Shown here one piece after another: positions 1-9,557 of a DNA stretch of 24,270 nucleotides (positions within the stretch are counted from its first letter, which is position 1; each line of letters opens with the position of its first letter). The position numbers and the translations under genes are program-made. The stretch is taken from assembly GCA_004335835.1 (NCBI GenBank), contig RWJK01000303.1, forward strand, positions 1-24,270, in the 5' to 3' direction. The notes beneath the pieces were generated by a model. That model saw nothing but the letters and a program-made list of their open reading frames with translations. It was not told the DNA's origin and did no database searches. Source of the DNA: Scenedesmus sp. ARA3 (taxonomy: Eukaryota > Chlorophyta > Chlorophyceae > Sphaeropleales > Scenedesmaceae).

Positions 1-513
1 ATCCCAGCATCGGCGCTACCAGCGGACATACCCAAAAAGGTCAGACAGAAACTACAAAAACAAGGCATACCAGACGCGTTTCTCTACGATTACAATCGCA
101 AGGCCCGTCGTCGGGAATATACTGTTGTTGAAATCAAGTACTGCAGGGACACCAAGCCTGAAGACCAAGAAGCAAGAGCCATTCAGCAGCACAGGAACCT
201 AATAGAAAACCTCCAGAAGTATGACCCGGGGGCGGACGTGAAGCACTGCGTTCTCCTGCTGGGAGTTGGCGGCGTGATCTACAAGAACGTTGGCAAGCCA
301 TTATCAGAAAATCTCGGCGTGAAAGGACACTCTCTAGACAGTCTGCTCCGACGACTTCACTTTAAGTCAGTAGAAGCAGTGGGAGACATGTGGAAACACC
401 GGCGCGTTCTACTGCAGCACAAGCTTGGCACCAAGCCTAAGGTTACAGGGCTAAAACGCCCCTGCCATGGTTTTACTCCACACCACAGAACCACAGTCAA
501 AAGGAAGAAGTGA
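1..513 (+). CDS. C-terminal end of a retrotransposon-like ORF with a PD-(D/E)XK nuclease-like motif (partial)
   Basis: Frame 1 is open from the first base to a TGA at 511-513, so this is the last ~170 codons of a longer ORF whose start lies outside the window. It contains the sequence GIPDAF (about residues 29-34), then VVEIKYCRDT about 20 residues later. The spacing of PD and E-x-K matches the catalytic core of PD-(D/E)XK nucleases. Restriction-like endonucleases of this fold sit at the C-terminus of some non-LTR retrotransposon proteins, where they nick the target DNA to prime reverse transcription. A basic tail ending in KRKK follows. The transposon assignment is an inference, supported by the second, truncated copy of its 3' tail at 12804-12935. 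No reverse transcriptase motif is visible because the upstream part is missing. Another nuclease-bearing mobile protein is possible. Confidence 0.6.
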   Translation: MPASALPADIPKKVRQKLQKQGIPDAFLYDYNRKARRREYTVVEIKYCRDTKPEDQEARAIQQHRNLIENLQKYDPGADVKHCVLLLGVGGVIYKNVGKPLSENLGVKGHSLDSLLRRLHFKSVEAVGDMWKHRRVLLQHKLGTKPKVTGLKRPCHGFTPHHRTTVKRKK

Positions 514-575
514 CAAAACCTAAGGGCCCCACGGGTACCTTGCTGAGCCCTAGGGATCAGTGAGGATGGTAGGAG

Positions 576-610
576 GTGTGAAGGCGCATGAGGTATCCTC
601 ATCGTCACAC
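576..610 (+). other. Hairpin in the 3' tail of the retroelement
   Basis: Outer arms GTGTGA (576-581) and TCACAC (605-610) enclose an inner stem ATGAGG-TAT-CCTCAT (588-602). Both stems are kept in the second copy at 12815-12849, where the inner arm changes to ATGGGG and still pairs through a G-U in RNA. Hairpins near the 3' end of LINE-type RNAs are commonly the recognition site for the reverse transcriptase, and that role is inferred here. Confidence 0.5.
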
Positions 611-678
611 ACACACCCTCCCTTAACTTACGCGGGTGGCGAGTTTAACACACCACGCGTAGCTCATTCATTTATTCA

Positions 679-1798
679 CATGCTGCAGCGGAATACACTC
701 ACATCAAACGTTGAATGCCGCGGCGGCTGCAACACCAATCAAACAACAAACAATCTCATGCCTGTGCTGCGAACCGTAGGACGCAGAGCAGCAGCTCCAG
801 CCGTGTCATTCCTGTTCCAGTTCTGTCTGATCAACTGTACACCTCAACGATACAATGCTCAGCATCAACAGCAACATCAAATGGTTCATGCATTGGACTA
901 GTCAATCAATTAAAACACTAAGACAACACGTTCCTGGCAGCTGCTCACATCACACACAGACAACGTCAAAACAACAAGCGAACATAAACCAACCCACCAT
1001 GTATACATCAACAACACACACACTGTGCAAGCTCTACAGGGCAGACTGTTCATGGCACAATGCACCGCAACGTGCTTGCTTGTGGCAATGAAGAACGCCA
1101 ACAAGTAGCCAGCACATCCACGCACTCTCTCCTGCATATGCATACAACAAGCAAACATCTACATGCAAATGCAATATCTCTGTCAGCAACACGCAAGTAT
1201 CTGATTTGACTGCCTACACAAGGGCTGCTTTGCAGATACGCAGCTTCCAGCCTACTCAATGCATCACACCACTGCACCCACACCACCTGCATAAACACCC
1301 AAGCTACTAGTATCAGTGCCGCAATCACAAATACGCTGCTGCTGCAGCAGACACTCACATTTTGTACAGAAGAGCCATAAACATAGCACTGCACCGCAGT
1401 GTACAATGGCTCATAGGGAGAAGACAATTTTTGCCTGCTTCGATGCTGCTGCAGGCGGCAACTCAGAAGTCCTTTGTAGCGGATGCCTGTGCAGCGGATG
1501 TCTGTGGGGTGCGCTGACTGGACTGTAATGCACCACTGCGCACCTGCAAGCAATGCTGGACCAGAAGCCCCCCTGCCCGTGTACACAGCACGCTGCCTGC
1601 AGATGCTGCAAGCCCTACTTGTCAGCCACACCAAGCAAGCCGGCACGAAACAATTATGTTAGTGATATCCATGACAACACATACTCGCATCAGCACACGT
1701 ACGCATACGCGTTGCAATCAATGGATGTTTCCGTACAGTTGCCATAAGTCCACGATCTACACCAGCGGGATGCCTGTCGCCTGCATTGCATTGCTTCG
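679..1798. other. Gene-free stretch downstream of gene A
   Basis: No ORF here has a protein-like composition. The plus strand is rich in A and C and short tracts of CACA. I found no TGTAA polyadenylation motif on the minus strand (TTACA on plus) anywhere between gene A's stop and this stretch. The 3' end of gene A's transcript therefore cannot be placed. The nearest such motif is at 444-448, inside the retroelement ORF. Confidence 0.5.
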
Positions 1799-1890
1799 AG
1801 CAGCACCTGCATTGCCAGCCAGCCCTGACAGCCGCTGCTGCCTGCTGCCAGCCTGGCCCCCCCACCCCTGGCCGCTGCAGCTGCATAGTA
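1799..1890 (-). repeat. Duplicate of gene A's last coding segment
   Basis: This stretch matches 2193-2290, the end of gene A's coding region, with few substitutions and one ~19-bp indel. The shared blocks are the TGCCAGCC...CCTGACAGCCGCTGCTGCC core and the CCTGGCCGCTGCAGCT end. It lies beyond gene A's stop codon and on the far side of the minisatellite. It is therefore a non-coding tandem copy of the terminal exon. Confidence 0.7.
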
Positions 1891-2205
1891 CTGCCTCAAG
1901 CAGCACCTGCATTGCACTGCCTCAAGCAGCACCTGCATTGCACTGCCTCAAGCAGCACCTGCATTGTACTGCCTCAAGCAGCACCAGCATTGTACTGCCT
2001 CAAGCAGCACCCGCATTGTACTGCCTCAAGCAGCACATGCGCTGTACTGCCTCAAGCAGCACCTGCGCTGTACTGCCTCAAGCAGCACCCGCATTGTACT
2101 GCCTCAAGCAGCACCTGCGCTGTACTGCCTCAAGCAGCACCTGCACTGTACTGCCCTACGCAGCAGCATCTGCATTGTACTGCCTCAAGCAGCACCTGCA
2201 TTGCC
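1891..2205. repeat. 26-bp minisatellite, 12 tandem copies
   Basis: Units beginning CTGCCTCAAGCAGCAC start at 1891, 1917, 1943, 1969, 1995, 2021, 2047, 2073, 2099, 2125, 2151 and 2180. All are 26 bp except the eleventh, which is 29 bp. Variation is confined to a few positions (CCTGC/CCAGC/CCCGC and ATTG/GCTG). 26 is not a multiple of three, so an ORF read through the array cycles through all three frames. The TGA that ends gene A (2185-2187) lies in the twelfth unit. Confidence 0.95.
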
Positions 2206-2536
2206 AGCCGGCCCTGACAGCCGCTGCTGCCTGCTGCCAGCTTGGCCCCCAGGCCCTGGCTGTAGCAACCCCTGGCCGCTGCAGCTACGCAGCACAGCAG
2301 TAGCCGCCGCCAGCCGCCGATCAGCCGCCAGCATGAATGGATCGCACGGATCCTGCAAGATTCCTGCAAGGCTGTTTGACTGGTCAACCGCTTGCAGGAC
2401 TCCCTGCAGGGCCTCCTGCTGCTGTGCAGCCGCCAGGCTGGCGGCTGGTCCTGACAGGCCTGATGATGATGAGGGTCCTGATACAACTAAGCCACCACCC
2501 TGAGCCTTGCGTGCCCTAACTCGCCCACGGCGGCCG

Positions 2537-2584
<48 letters not shown>

Positions 2585-2946
2585 GTTGAGGCGGCAGGGC
2601 CGCTGTAGGCCAGTGCTGCCGCTGATGCTGCTGCCACCACAGCCGCCCTGAATGCACCAGCACCCGGCATAGAGATGCTGTGGCTCAAGCCGCCCTTGGC
2701 TGCTGCTGCTGCTGCAGTGGATGCATCCCAGCCAGGCTGCGAAGCAGCAGCTGCTGCAGCTGCAACCGCTGCCGCTGCTGCCACACCTGCTACTGCTGCC
2801 TCTGTGCTGCTGCTGGTGCTGCTTTTGGTTGCAGGGCTTGGTTTAGCCATTCCTGCAACAGCTGCTGTCAGTCCTTGCCAGCCACCGAGCAGCCCAGTCT
2901 GAGCAGGCCTCTTCTGCACTGGAGCCCGCCTGCGGCTGCCACTCGC

Positions 2947-2982
<36 letters not shown>

Positions 2983-5900
2983 ATGAGACTCATCCTTGCT
3001 CATGTTCACACTGTTTCCTGCAGGTGAGCTGCTGCTACTGCTGCTATTGGAAGCCTCAGCTGCTGCTGCTGGCGATCCAAGTGCTACAGCAGCAGCCGCA
3101 GCTGCAGCTGCAGCTGCAGCAGCACCAGCAGCAGCTCGTGACAGCCTTGCTGCGGCATCTGCCCACATGACTGCTGCGGCTGCTGACGTCTGCGCCAGGG
3201 GCGACTGTTGCGTGCTGCTGCTCCTGCTGCTGCCGCCGCTGCTGGATTGGCTGGCAGCAACACTGCTGGCTGCAGTGCTGCTGGCCACTTCCTGCCCCTT
3301 TGCTGCTGCCGCAGCTGCATAGACGCTAGAGCTCGCCAACTCAGCATCACCAGCTTCAGCGCTTGTCCGTGTGCTGCTGCGAGTGCTCCTGCTCTTCTTG
3401 TTGTTGAAGCGGCTGCTTGCACTGTAGCGAGCAGCTTCGATGCTGCTGCTGCTGCCAGTCATTGTTGACTCTTTTTGAGGAGCATCTGTGCCAGCATCAG
3501 CTGCAGATGCAGCCAATCCTTTGGCTGCTGCTGCTGCTGATGTGGAGGTAGACTCCTGTTGATTGAAGGGTACATAATCAGCTGCTGCTGCACTGCTGTT
3601 GAATTCACTGCCACTTGCGCTTGCATTGAGCACCTGCTCAGCATGCAGCTCACTCGCACCTCCTGCTGCTGCTGCCTTACTGCCCCATGCGCCAGCACCA
3701 GCAACACTGCTGCTAATGTGCGCAGCTGATTTGGCAGCAGCACCTGCTACAGCTGCAGCCATGCCAGCAGCAGCAGCCGCAGCTGTAGCAGCAGCAGCAG
3801 CAGCAGCAGCAGCGGGCTTGCGCGTCACTCTGAGCCTCCGCACCATACCCAAAATGCCGCTGCTGCTGCTGCTGCTGCTGCTGGAGCCATTCGCCCAGCT
3901 GTACTCGACACTCAGTGGTACTGCATCCTGCTGTACCGCCTGCCGTTGTACTGCCTCAGTTTGTACTGCCTGCTGTTGTACTGCCTGTACTGGTGGTACT
4001 TCCAGTGAGAGGTTGTCACCTGGCTGCCAGCGGCACACTGAGCCATCAGGGCTCAGCACTACATACTTGTACTGTACTGCCTCCCTGCGGTGGAAACGGT
4101 GTGTTTGGCCAGTCAGTACAGAATGTAGGCAGAGCAGCAGTATTGAAAATCAGCTCGCTGTGCTACACTGATGTTGGACCATGTAACGTTCAGCACTACA
4201 CACTTGTACTGTACTGCCTCACTGCGGCCACAGAAGGTGTTTGGCAGGCAGTACAAATGCAGGCAGAGGAGCAGTTTGTTAGTGGCATGGTTTGCAATGC
4301 CAACGCAGAAAGGCAGTCATGTCACTGCCGAACTGTATCTGCAAAGCCAGCTGTACCTAAAACATATGTTGCTTTGGGAATGACCGCAAGTCAACCATAC
4401 ATGGGACCCAATAAACAGCACATTGCAGCTCATGTCACTGCTCAGCACCCACCCTGCAGGCAGCTCTGCATGGAGAGCACAGAAGCACTACACCAGACAC
4501 CCGACAACAACATACAATACCTCACATCACTGTGTACCACACAACACTCACCCTGCAGGCAGTTCTGCAGTGCCGCTATATCTGTGGCCATGACTCCACT
4601 GTCCCCAAAAACACACAATATACAATGTCACCGTGTACTACATAGCACTCACCCTGCAGGCAGCTCTGCAGTGCCGCTCCACCTGTGGCCGTCACTCCAC
4701 TGCACCCGAAAACAACACACACTATCTACTATCACTGTGTAACCCTCATATTACTATGTACTACATACCACTCACCCTGCAGGCAGCTCTGCAGTGCCGC
4801 TCCACCTGTGGCCATCACTCCACTGCAGCTGCACTGCCCTGCTGGCCTGCCACTCGCCCAGGCTGCTGCAGCTGCCCAGCACAGCTACAGCCTGCCCAAA
4901 GTCCAGCTTCAGCTGCGTGCTGAACTGCACGCGCTGTGACTGGCTAGCTGCTACAGCAGCAGCAGCAGTAGCAGGAGTAGGAGTAGCTGCTGCAGCTGCT
5001 GCTGCAGGAACAGCTGCCTCAACATCAGCAGCTAGCACGTCCGGAACAGGCGGCACCTGCTGCTGCACTACCGCTTCCTGCTGCTGCTGCTGCTGCTGCT
5101 GCCGCAGCCCCGGCAGCAGCCGCTGCGAATGCAAGGCCTGGTCCCAGGAGTCCCTCACATCAAGCACCAGCTGCTGCAGCACTGCATTGCCTGCAGCAGC
5201 ACCTGCCACTGCTGCCAGGGCCATCCCAGGCTTAGCTAGTGTGATGTTTGGGCCGTCCTGCCAGCGATGCACGCTGTTGTCTGCGTTGCGGATTATGAAC
5301 TTGTACTCCAAGGGCCTGTGCGGCAGCAGCAGATGTTGCAGGGTATGGGCAACATGCACGGGTGAATGGTGGCTGCGCAATGTGCAAAAGTGTTGAGAAT
5401 CATGACATCCCACGAGGCTCACCTGTCGCTCTGGATGGTCAGCTGCAATCGCCCCTTCCAGGTGTCACCCGCGTGCCAGGTCAGCGGCAGACACACTGCG
5501 TATAAAGTGCAAGACAAATTTGCAAGTCAAACTCACCTGTCAGCTGGTGTAGTCAGCTGCAATCGCCCCTTCTAGGTGTTACCGCGTGCCAGGTCAGCAG
5601 CAGATACATTGCAACATGAACTGCAACACACACGTGTCGGCTCAGATTACAAGGCTTACCTGTCGGTGGGAATGGTCAGCTGCAGGCGCCCCTTCCAGGT
5701 GTCACCAGCGTGCCAGGTCAGCGGCACTGCCTGCAGAGGGTCCCAGCAGCCCAGCTTGGGGCTTCACAAACACATGCAGCTCACAACCGCAGAACTCAAA
5801 AGAAACAAGTGTCACGTACTTGACGTACTCCAAACATTCCGCACCACAATTTGCAAGGTAGACTTCTCCATGCTTTACATGATCGACCGTAACAACAACT

Positions 5901-7135
5901 GCAGGGGCTCACCTGTCGCTGGGTATGGGCAGGTGCAATCGGCCCTTCCAGGTGTCGCCGGCGTGCCAGGTCAGTGGCACTGCCTTCAATGGGTCCCAGC
6001 AGCCCAGCTGGGCGCTGCTGCCGGTGACGGCTACATGCTGCCCAAAAGAGCAGCCGTAGCTCAGCGAGAACTGCACAGTGGGCAAGTAGAGAGTGTCAGG
6101 TTACCATTATGTGGGCTCAGTGCAAACGATTGGAGCTCCGCTGCTGCTAGTGACAGCATCCAAAGGAGCAGCCGTAGCTCGGCGAGAACTGCACAGTGAA
6201 CATTGCATGGAGTTAGCACAGCGTCCCAAGTTGCACAGCTGCGTGAAATGTGTGTGGGTGGGACCTCAGGTAGAAATTCAGGGACAGGCGCACCAGACCA
6301 GGATTTGATGCCAAGAACAGCAACGAGTGTGCACAGCTAGCTCTGCAAGTTTCATGGATGCAGTACCACGCTGTACTCTGCGCTGACGTACACGTGTGAG
6401 CTAATCGTCTGTAGGACTGTCAGTGGCACCCTAGCCAACAGCAGCGAGTAACCAGCTCTGTAGCTGTGATAGCAGCAATAGAAAGACCAAACATTGTGTG
6501 CAGCTGGAATACAGTCAACACGCACCTGAGTGAGGAGTGCCCCATGCTGCTGCTCTGCTTCTTTAGGCACCGCTGAAGCTGGCAGCGGCAGTGTCACTCC
6601 TGCTGCCGCTGCCGGTGACGCTGCTGCTGCATCAACAGCACCCTCTGCTGCTGCTGTTGCTGCTCTCAGTTCCACCACCTTCACGACATCAGTAGCAGTG
6701 CTGTGCAGAGCGGCAAACGCTGCTCCTGAAGATACGCTGGGCGAGCTGTTCTCGTTGCCTCTGTCAGGCAGCACTTGCCCGGCACTGCTGGTGTCATGCT
6801 GCCCAGCCTGGCACGCATCATCGCGTACAACGGCCACGTCTGACACCTGAAACAACTTAAAAGTATTTATGTTAGCTGCGCTCGCCGAGATTGTGCAGTG
6901 ATCAAGGGGCTACTATCTTCCACGGTGAAGGGAGCTGTAGCACGGCGAATTGTAGGGCTAGCTGCCTCGGCAGGCTCACCTCTGCTACTGGCCTTATAAA
7001 CAAAGGCTTAGACGCTTGCTGCATGAGCGATGCGAGCTGCGGGCGGCTCTGAGTGCTGACCCCATGCTTTCCTGCGAAGCTCGCTCGTGGAGTGCAGAAG
7101 CCACGTGAGCTTGATGTTTGTGTGATAGTCAACAT
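2185..7135 (-). CDS. Gene A: plastid-targeted protein with two CBM20 starch-binding domains and a long low-complexity tail
   Basis: Five exons: 7135-6980, 6846-6526, 6070-5913, 5315-4776 and 4084-2185. They total 3075 nt, encode 1024 aa, and every junction is GT/AG and phase-consistent. The first 51 residues lack Asp and Glu and are rich in Ser, Thr, Arg and Ala, typical of a chloroplast transit peptide. CBM20 domain 1 (about 160-241) shows GSSAQLGCW, TWKGRLHL, LEYKF and VHRWQDGPN. CBM20 domain 2 (about 338-423) shows GSCSSLGEW, RWSGTAELP, VQYKYVV and VCRWQPGDN. These carry the tryptophans and the N/D turn of the raw-starch site known from glucoamylase-type CBM20s. A Gln/Ala linker separates the domains. 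Residues ~424-1024 are Ala/Ser/Gln runs, with a 15-residue polyQ next to a basic GRRGRVRARK and isolated tryptophans at 455, 525, 699, 794 and 844. No catalytic domain is seen. Plastid targeting plus CBM20 suggests starch granule or pyrenoid starch-sheath binding, by analogy with Chlamydomonas LCI9 and SAGA proteins. That role is an inference. Confidence 0.8.
2539..2584. repeat. (CTG)n/(CAG)n microsatellite encoding polyglutamine
   Basis: About fifteen CTG triplets in a row on the plus strand are read as CAG (Gln) in gene A's tail. Further CAG-type runs in the same exon are read in the other frames as polyalanine (GCA) or polyserine (AGC), for example around 2950-2980, 3095-3125 and 3790-3815. 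Confidence 0.9.
4189..4275 (-). repeat. Copy of the gene A exon 5 acceptor edge
   Basis: This is a degenerate tandem copy of about 4050-4141, which contains the exon 5 acceptor (exon begins at 4084). Shared blocks on the plus strand include CAGCACTACA, ACTTGTACTGTACTGCCTC and GTGTTTGG. The copy keeps a CGCAG acceptor at 4222-4226, 137 bp upstream of the true one in gene direction. It lies wholly in the exon 4-5 intron. Confidence 0.75.
4450..4690 (-). repeat. Three tandem copies of the gene A exon 4 donor edge
   Basis: The last ~45 nt of exon 4 plus its donor and early intron recur with exon edges at 4653, 4552 and 4453, against the true edge at 4776. Spacings are 123, 101 and 99 bp. Each copy retains GCAGG followed by a GT donor: GTGAGT in the real site and in two copies, GTGGGT in the copy furthest into the intron. 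The exonic part (CAGTGCCGCTCCACCTGTGG on plus) is well conserved, while the intronic filler varies in sequence and length. All copies lie inside the exon 4-5 intron. Confidence 0.85.
5423..5765 (-). repeat. Three tandem copies of the gene A exon 3 donor edge (partial CBM20 exons)
   Basis: The 3' half of exon 3, encoding the WHAGDTWKGRL part of CBM20 domain 1, is repeated in the exon 3-4 intron. Exon edges fall at 5660, 5537 and 5423, against the true edge at 5913. The donors read GTAAGC, GTGAGT and GTGAGC, against GTGAGC at the true site. The copy ending at 5660 keeps about 34 readable codons (GCWDPLQAVPLTWHAGD...). The copy ending at 5423 keeps an open TWHAGDTWKGR stretch. The copy ending at 5537 is decayed: one base is lost and the Trp codon has become TAG. 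I modelled all three as intronic because only exon 3 to 5315 keeps a complete domain in phase. Confidence 0.8.
6150..6205 (-). repeat. Copy of the gene A exon 3 acceptor edge
   Basis: The sequence GCAGCCGTAGCTC-GCGAGAACTGCACAGTG, the start of exon 3 with its TGCAG acceptor, occurs at the real site (about 6050-6080) and again with its edge at 6188. The offset is 118 bp, and the copy lies within the exon 2-3 intron. The copied exonic part soon diverges and could not encode the CBM20 start. Confidence 0.75.
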
Positions 7136-7155
7136 TTTACTTTTTGCGGACGACC
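7136..7155. promoter_or_regulatory. 20-bp gap between divergent start codons of genes A and D
   Basis: Gene A's ATG (7135-7133, minus) and gene D's ATG (7156-7158, plus, in an ACCATGG context) are separated by only 20 bp. Any bidirectional promoter must overlap both 5' regions, unless one start is wrong. No TATA box is visible in the gap itself. An alternative start for gene D is the ATG at 7933. Confidence 0.35.
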
Positions 7156-8841
7156 ATGGGCGGCAGGCAGGGAGGGGAGATCCCTGCCTCTGAGTATCAG
7201 CACTTCACGGACGCAGACATGCAGCAGTACGCCTTTGTCAGAACCTTTCACACAACAGGCAATTGCAGCCTATCTCTGCTGATGTCTTTGCCATGCCATG
7301 CTTGTCATCAGTGTCACTCGAGATGCGAACCACAGGCACTCGCGCCATAGCACGACACGAGCCGCTGCTCGGACCGCAGATCTGCTAATCAACAAACAGT
7401 TCACAAGCAATAGGTCGCCATACAGCAGCACGGACAGCGCCGGTGCTCGCTGTGTCTCTTCACTCAACTGCCAGTGTGGCATGGCCTGGCAGGCCTGACC
7501 CATGCCACTGGCAACACCCAACCCCCCTTCTGAACAACTGTACACGACAAAGCATAGTACAGCACGCTCTGCAGTGCAACCATTGACATTAATTGCTCTT
7601 CATGTTCTCATGAAAGTGTAGCCTCTGAGGTCCGACCTCAGCGACTGGGTCCTTGCTCATGCAGCTGCTTGGTACTGCTGTCAGTAGCTGAGGGCTGTGA
7701 CTGGCCCGTGCCACGTTGCATGGTATTGTCTCACACTCATGTAGTGCATTCAGCGTACGCGGCGGCGTAGACGTCTGACATCAGCGACAGGTAGCTTGTC
7801 ACGTACATGCTGCTGACTGTTGAACTCCACCTGTATTACTTCACTCCCATCCCTCTAGCTGAGAAGAAGGGCGACACCTGTGGTGAAACTTACGTCTCTT
7901 ACTCAATAACTCGTCTTGCGAGCTGCGCAACCATGAGCAAGCTCGCAGTATCCTTGCAGCTCTTCTGCGAGCATTTGCAGGTGAAGCTGAATCCACGAAG
8001 CGGCGAAGAAGCATCAATTGACACTCTCTTATTAGTTTGTTGTACTATGTATGCTCTGGCATGCAGGCATGGGACGCGCTGGTAGGCAGTGGAGCAGCAG
8101 CCCTTGCTGCCTTGCAGCAAGCCTTCGGCGATCTACAGCCGAATGGCACGCAGCAAGACACGCCACGCATACTAGGAAAGCTGAAAGAGCTGGTGAGCGA
8201 GCCTTAATCGCCACAGCTGCAGCAAGCAGTTGCCCTACACAGCCAGCAGCAGCAGTACAGCAGCAGGCATCCTTTTCTTTGACCTCCTGACTCTTCAGCT
8301 TAACCACCAAGGATTATCATAACTTCCTCTGCACCTGCAGGCACCGTCATTTGGCTTGGACGAGTACTTGGCGAGCCTGAAAAAAGGCACTGCCAGCAGC
8401 AGCGACCCGCAGCTTGCTTCAGGCATGCATACAGCATTCACTGCCTTGCAGGAAACAGTTGCAGCAGCACGGCAGCAGCTGGACGGCATGCAGCAGCTGG
8501 CTGATGAGTGTGCTGCTGCAGCGCTTGCAGTGCCATTGCAGGAACAGCAGCAGATGCCAGCAGGTGAGCCCGGCTGCTGCTGTTCAAGATGCAACACGCT
8601 GTTCCCTATGCCGGGCATGCAAGCTGCGTGTTCTACTGCCTGAAATGCATCTGTAGTAGTGCAGCTACTAAACATACAACAGTCACATGCAGCTGCCGGT
8701 GTTGGCTTTACCAAGCTGGGATCTGATTGTTTTGCACTGCAGCAATCATGTCCAGAGCCATCTTGCGCTGAGCCATCTTGTGTGTCTGTTTGCCCTTCAG
8801 GGCTGGAGGGCCCGTGCTTGCAGGCTGCACAGCAGGAGGGA

Positions 8842-8872
<31 letters not shown>

Positions 8873-9462
8873 AGCAGGAGCAGCAAGGGTGTCAAGCGGC
8901 AGCAGAGCCGGCAGTGCTCAGCAGCAGTGGCGAGGAAGTTGCGCTGCTGCTGTCAGGCGTTGCCGCTGGCCTGCAGCGTGACTTGGAATGGATGGTAAGT
9001 GAACAGATCTGGATCAAGTGTCTATCCCATGTGTGAAGCTGTCAGAGTCATACACAGCACCTGCACGAACCAGCGGGCAGCTGCACATGCAACAGGTACT
9101 TGTGTTGGCATCATCACGATTTTGTGCCATCTGAACATGTGCATTGCAGTACTGGCCTATGCAATGTGCTGTGTTCTTGCCACAGCACCAGTTTCAGCTG
9201 CCATTTGCATGTCTCAGCACCACCTCCCGCTGTCATCAGTCTCTGTTGCAACACATATACTCGGGTTGACTTCTCGTCTGCTGCGTTGGACGCATGCCTG
9301 CAGGAGCTGGCAGCAGGCAGCATCAGCCTTGACAGCAGCCCAGATGACCTGAGCACTTTCAGTACGCTGTGGCAGCTGCAGCCCTTCACAGATGAAGCAG
9401 CAGTAGCGGCAGTCTGGGATGCGGCTGCAGAAGCAGTTGCGGCAGCGCCAGCAGACACCTAA
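7156..9462 (+). CDS. Gene D: uncharacterised helical protein, six exons
   Basis: Proposed exons are 7156-7258, 7859-7980, 8067-8192, 8341-8563, 8801-8994 and 9304-9462. They sum to 927 nt (308 aa) in one consistent reading frame. Exons 3-6 have clean GT donors (GTGAGC, GTGAGC, GTAAGT) and pyrimidine-rich CAG acceptors. The first intron needs a GC donor (CAG|GCAATT) with a TAG acceptor, so exon 1 is less certain. A shorter form could start at ATG 7933 (MSKLAVSLQLF). The protein is soluble and mostly helical in appearance, with heptad-like Leu/Ala patterns, a 9-residue polyQ tract in exon 5 (near 8847-8875) and an acidic C-terminus. No family was recognised and no catalytic motif is visible. 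It is transcribed away from gene A and towards gene B. Confidence 0.6.
7626..7642. other. Short perfect hairpin in the gene D intron 1 region
   Basis: CTGAGG and CCTCAG flank a 5-nt spacer (TCCGA). It lies in the first proposed intron of gene D. No function is evident. Confidence 0.4.
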
Positions 9463-9557
9463 GCAAGGATCAGGATCCATATGAAAGTTCAGTCAGCTGT
9501 GGCATGGCCTTCTGTGCTGCCGCTTGCTCCCTCGTCGTAGTGACTGTGCAGCTGAGT

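Larger units (their letters stand above)
1..678 (+). mobile_element. 3' portion of a non-LTR retrotransposon-like element
   Basis: The ORF end (1-513) is followed by a ~165-bp 3' UTR that ends in a CATT/ATTC-type tail (about 661-677). The last ~113 bp (565-677) recur with only scattered changes at 12804-12935. There the segment is an isolated insertion with direct repeats at both ends, which fixes the 3' boundary of this copy at about 678. Orientation is plus. The 5' end is outside the window, so full length and target-site duplication cannot be judged. Confidence 0.6.

Noticed and set aside
1656..2303. 215-codon plus-strand open frame with a regular 26-residue repeat
   Set aside because: It is the 26-bp minisatellite read through three frames (26 aa = three units), overlapping gene A's 3' end on the other strand.
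3599..4171. 190-codon plus-strand frame rich in Ala/Leu
   Set aside because: It is antisense to gene A's exon 5, which continues a recognised CBM20 domain in phase.
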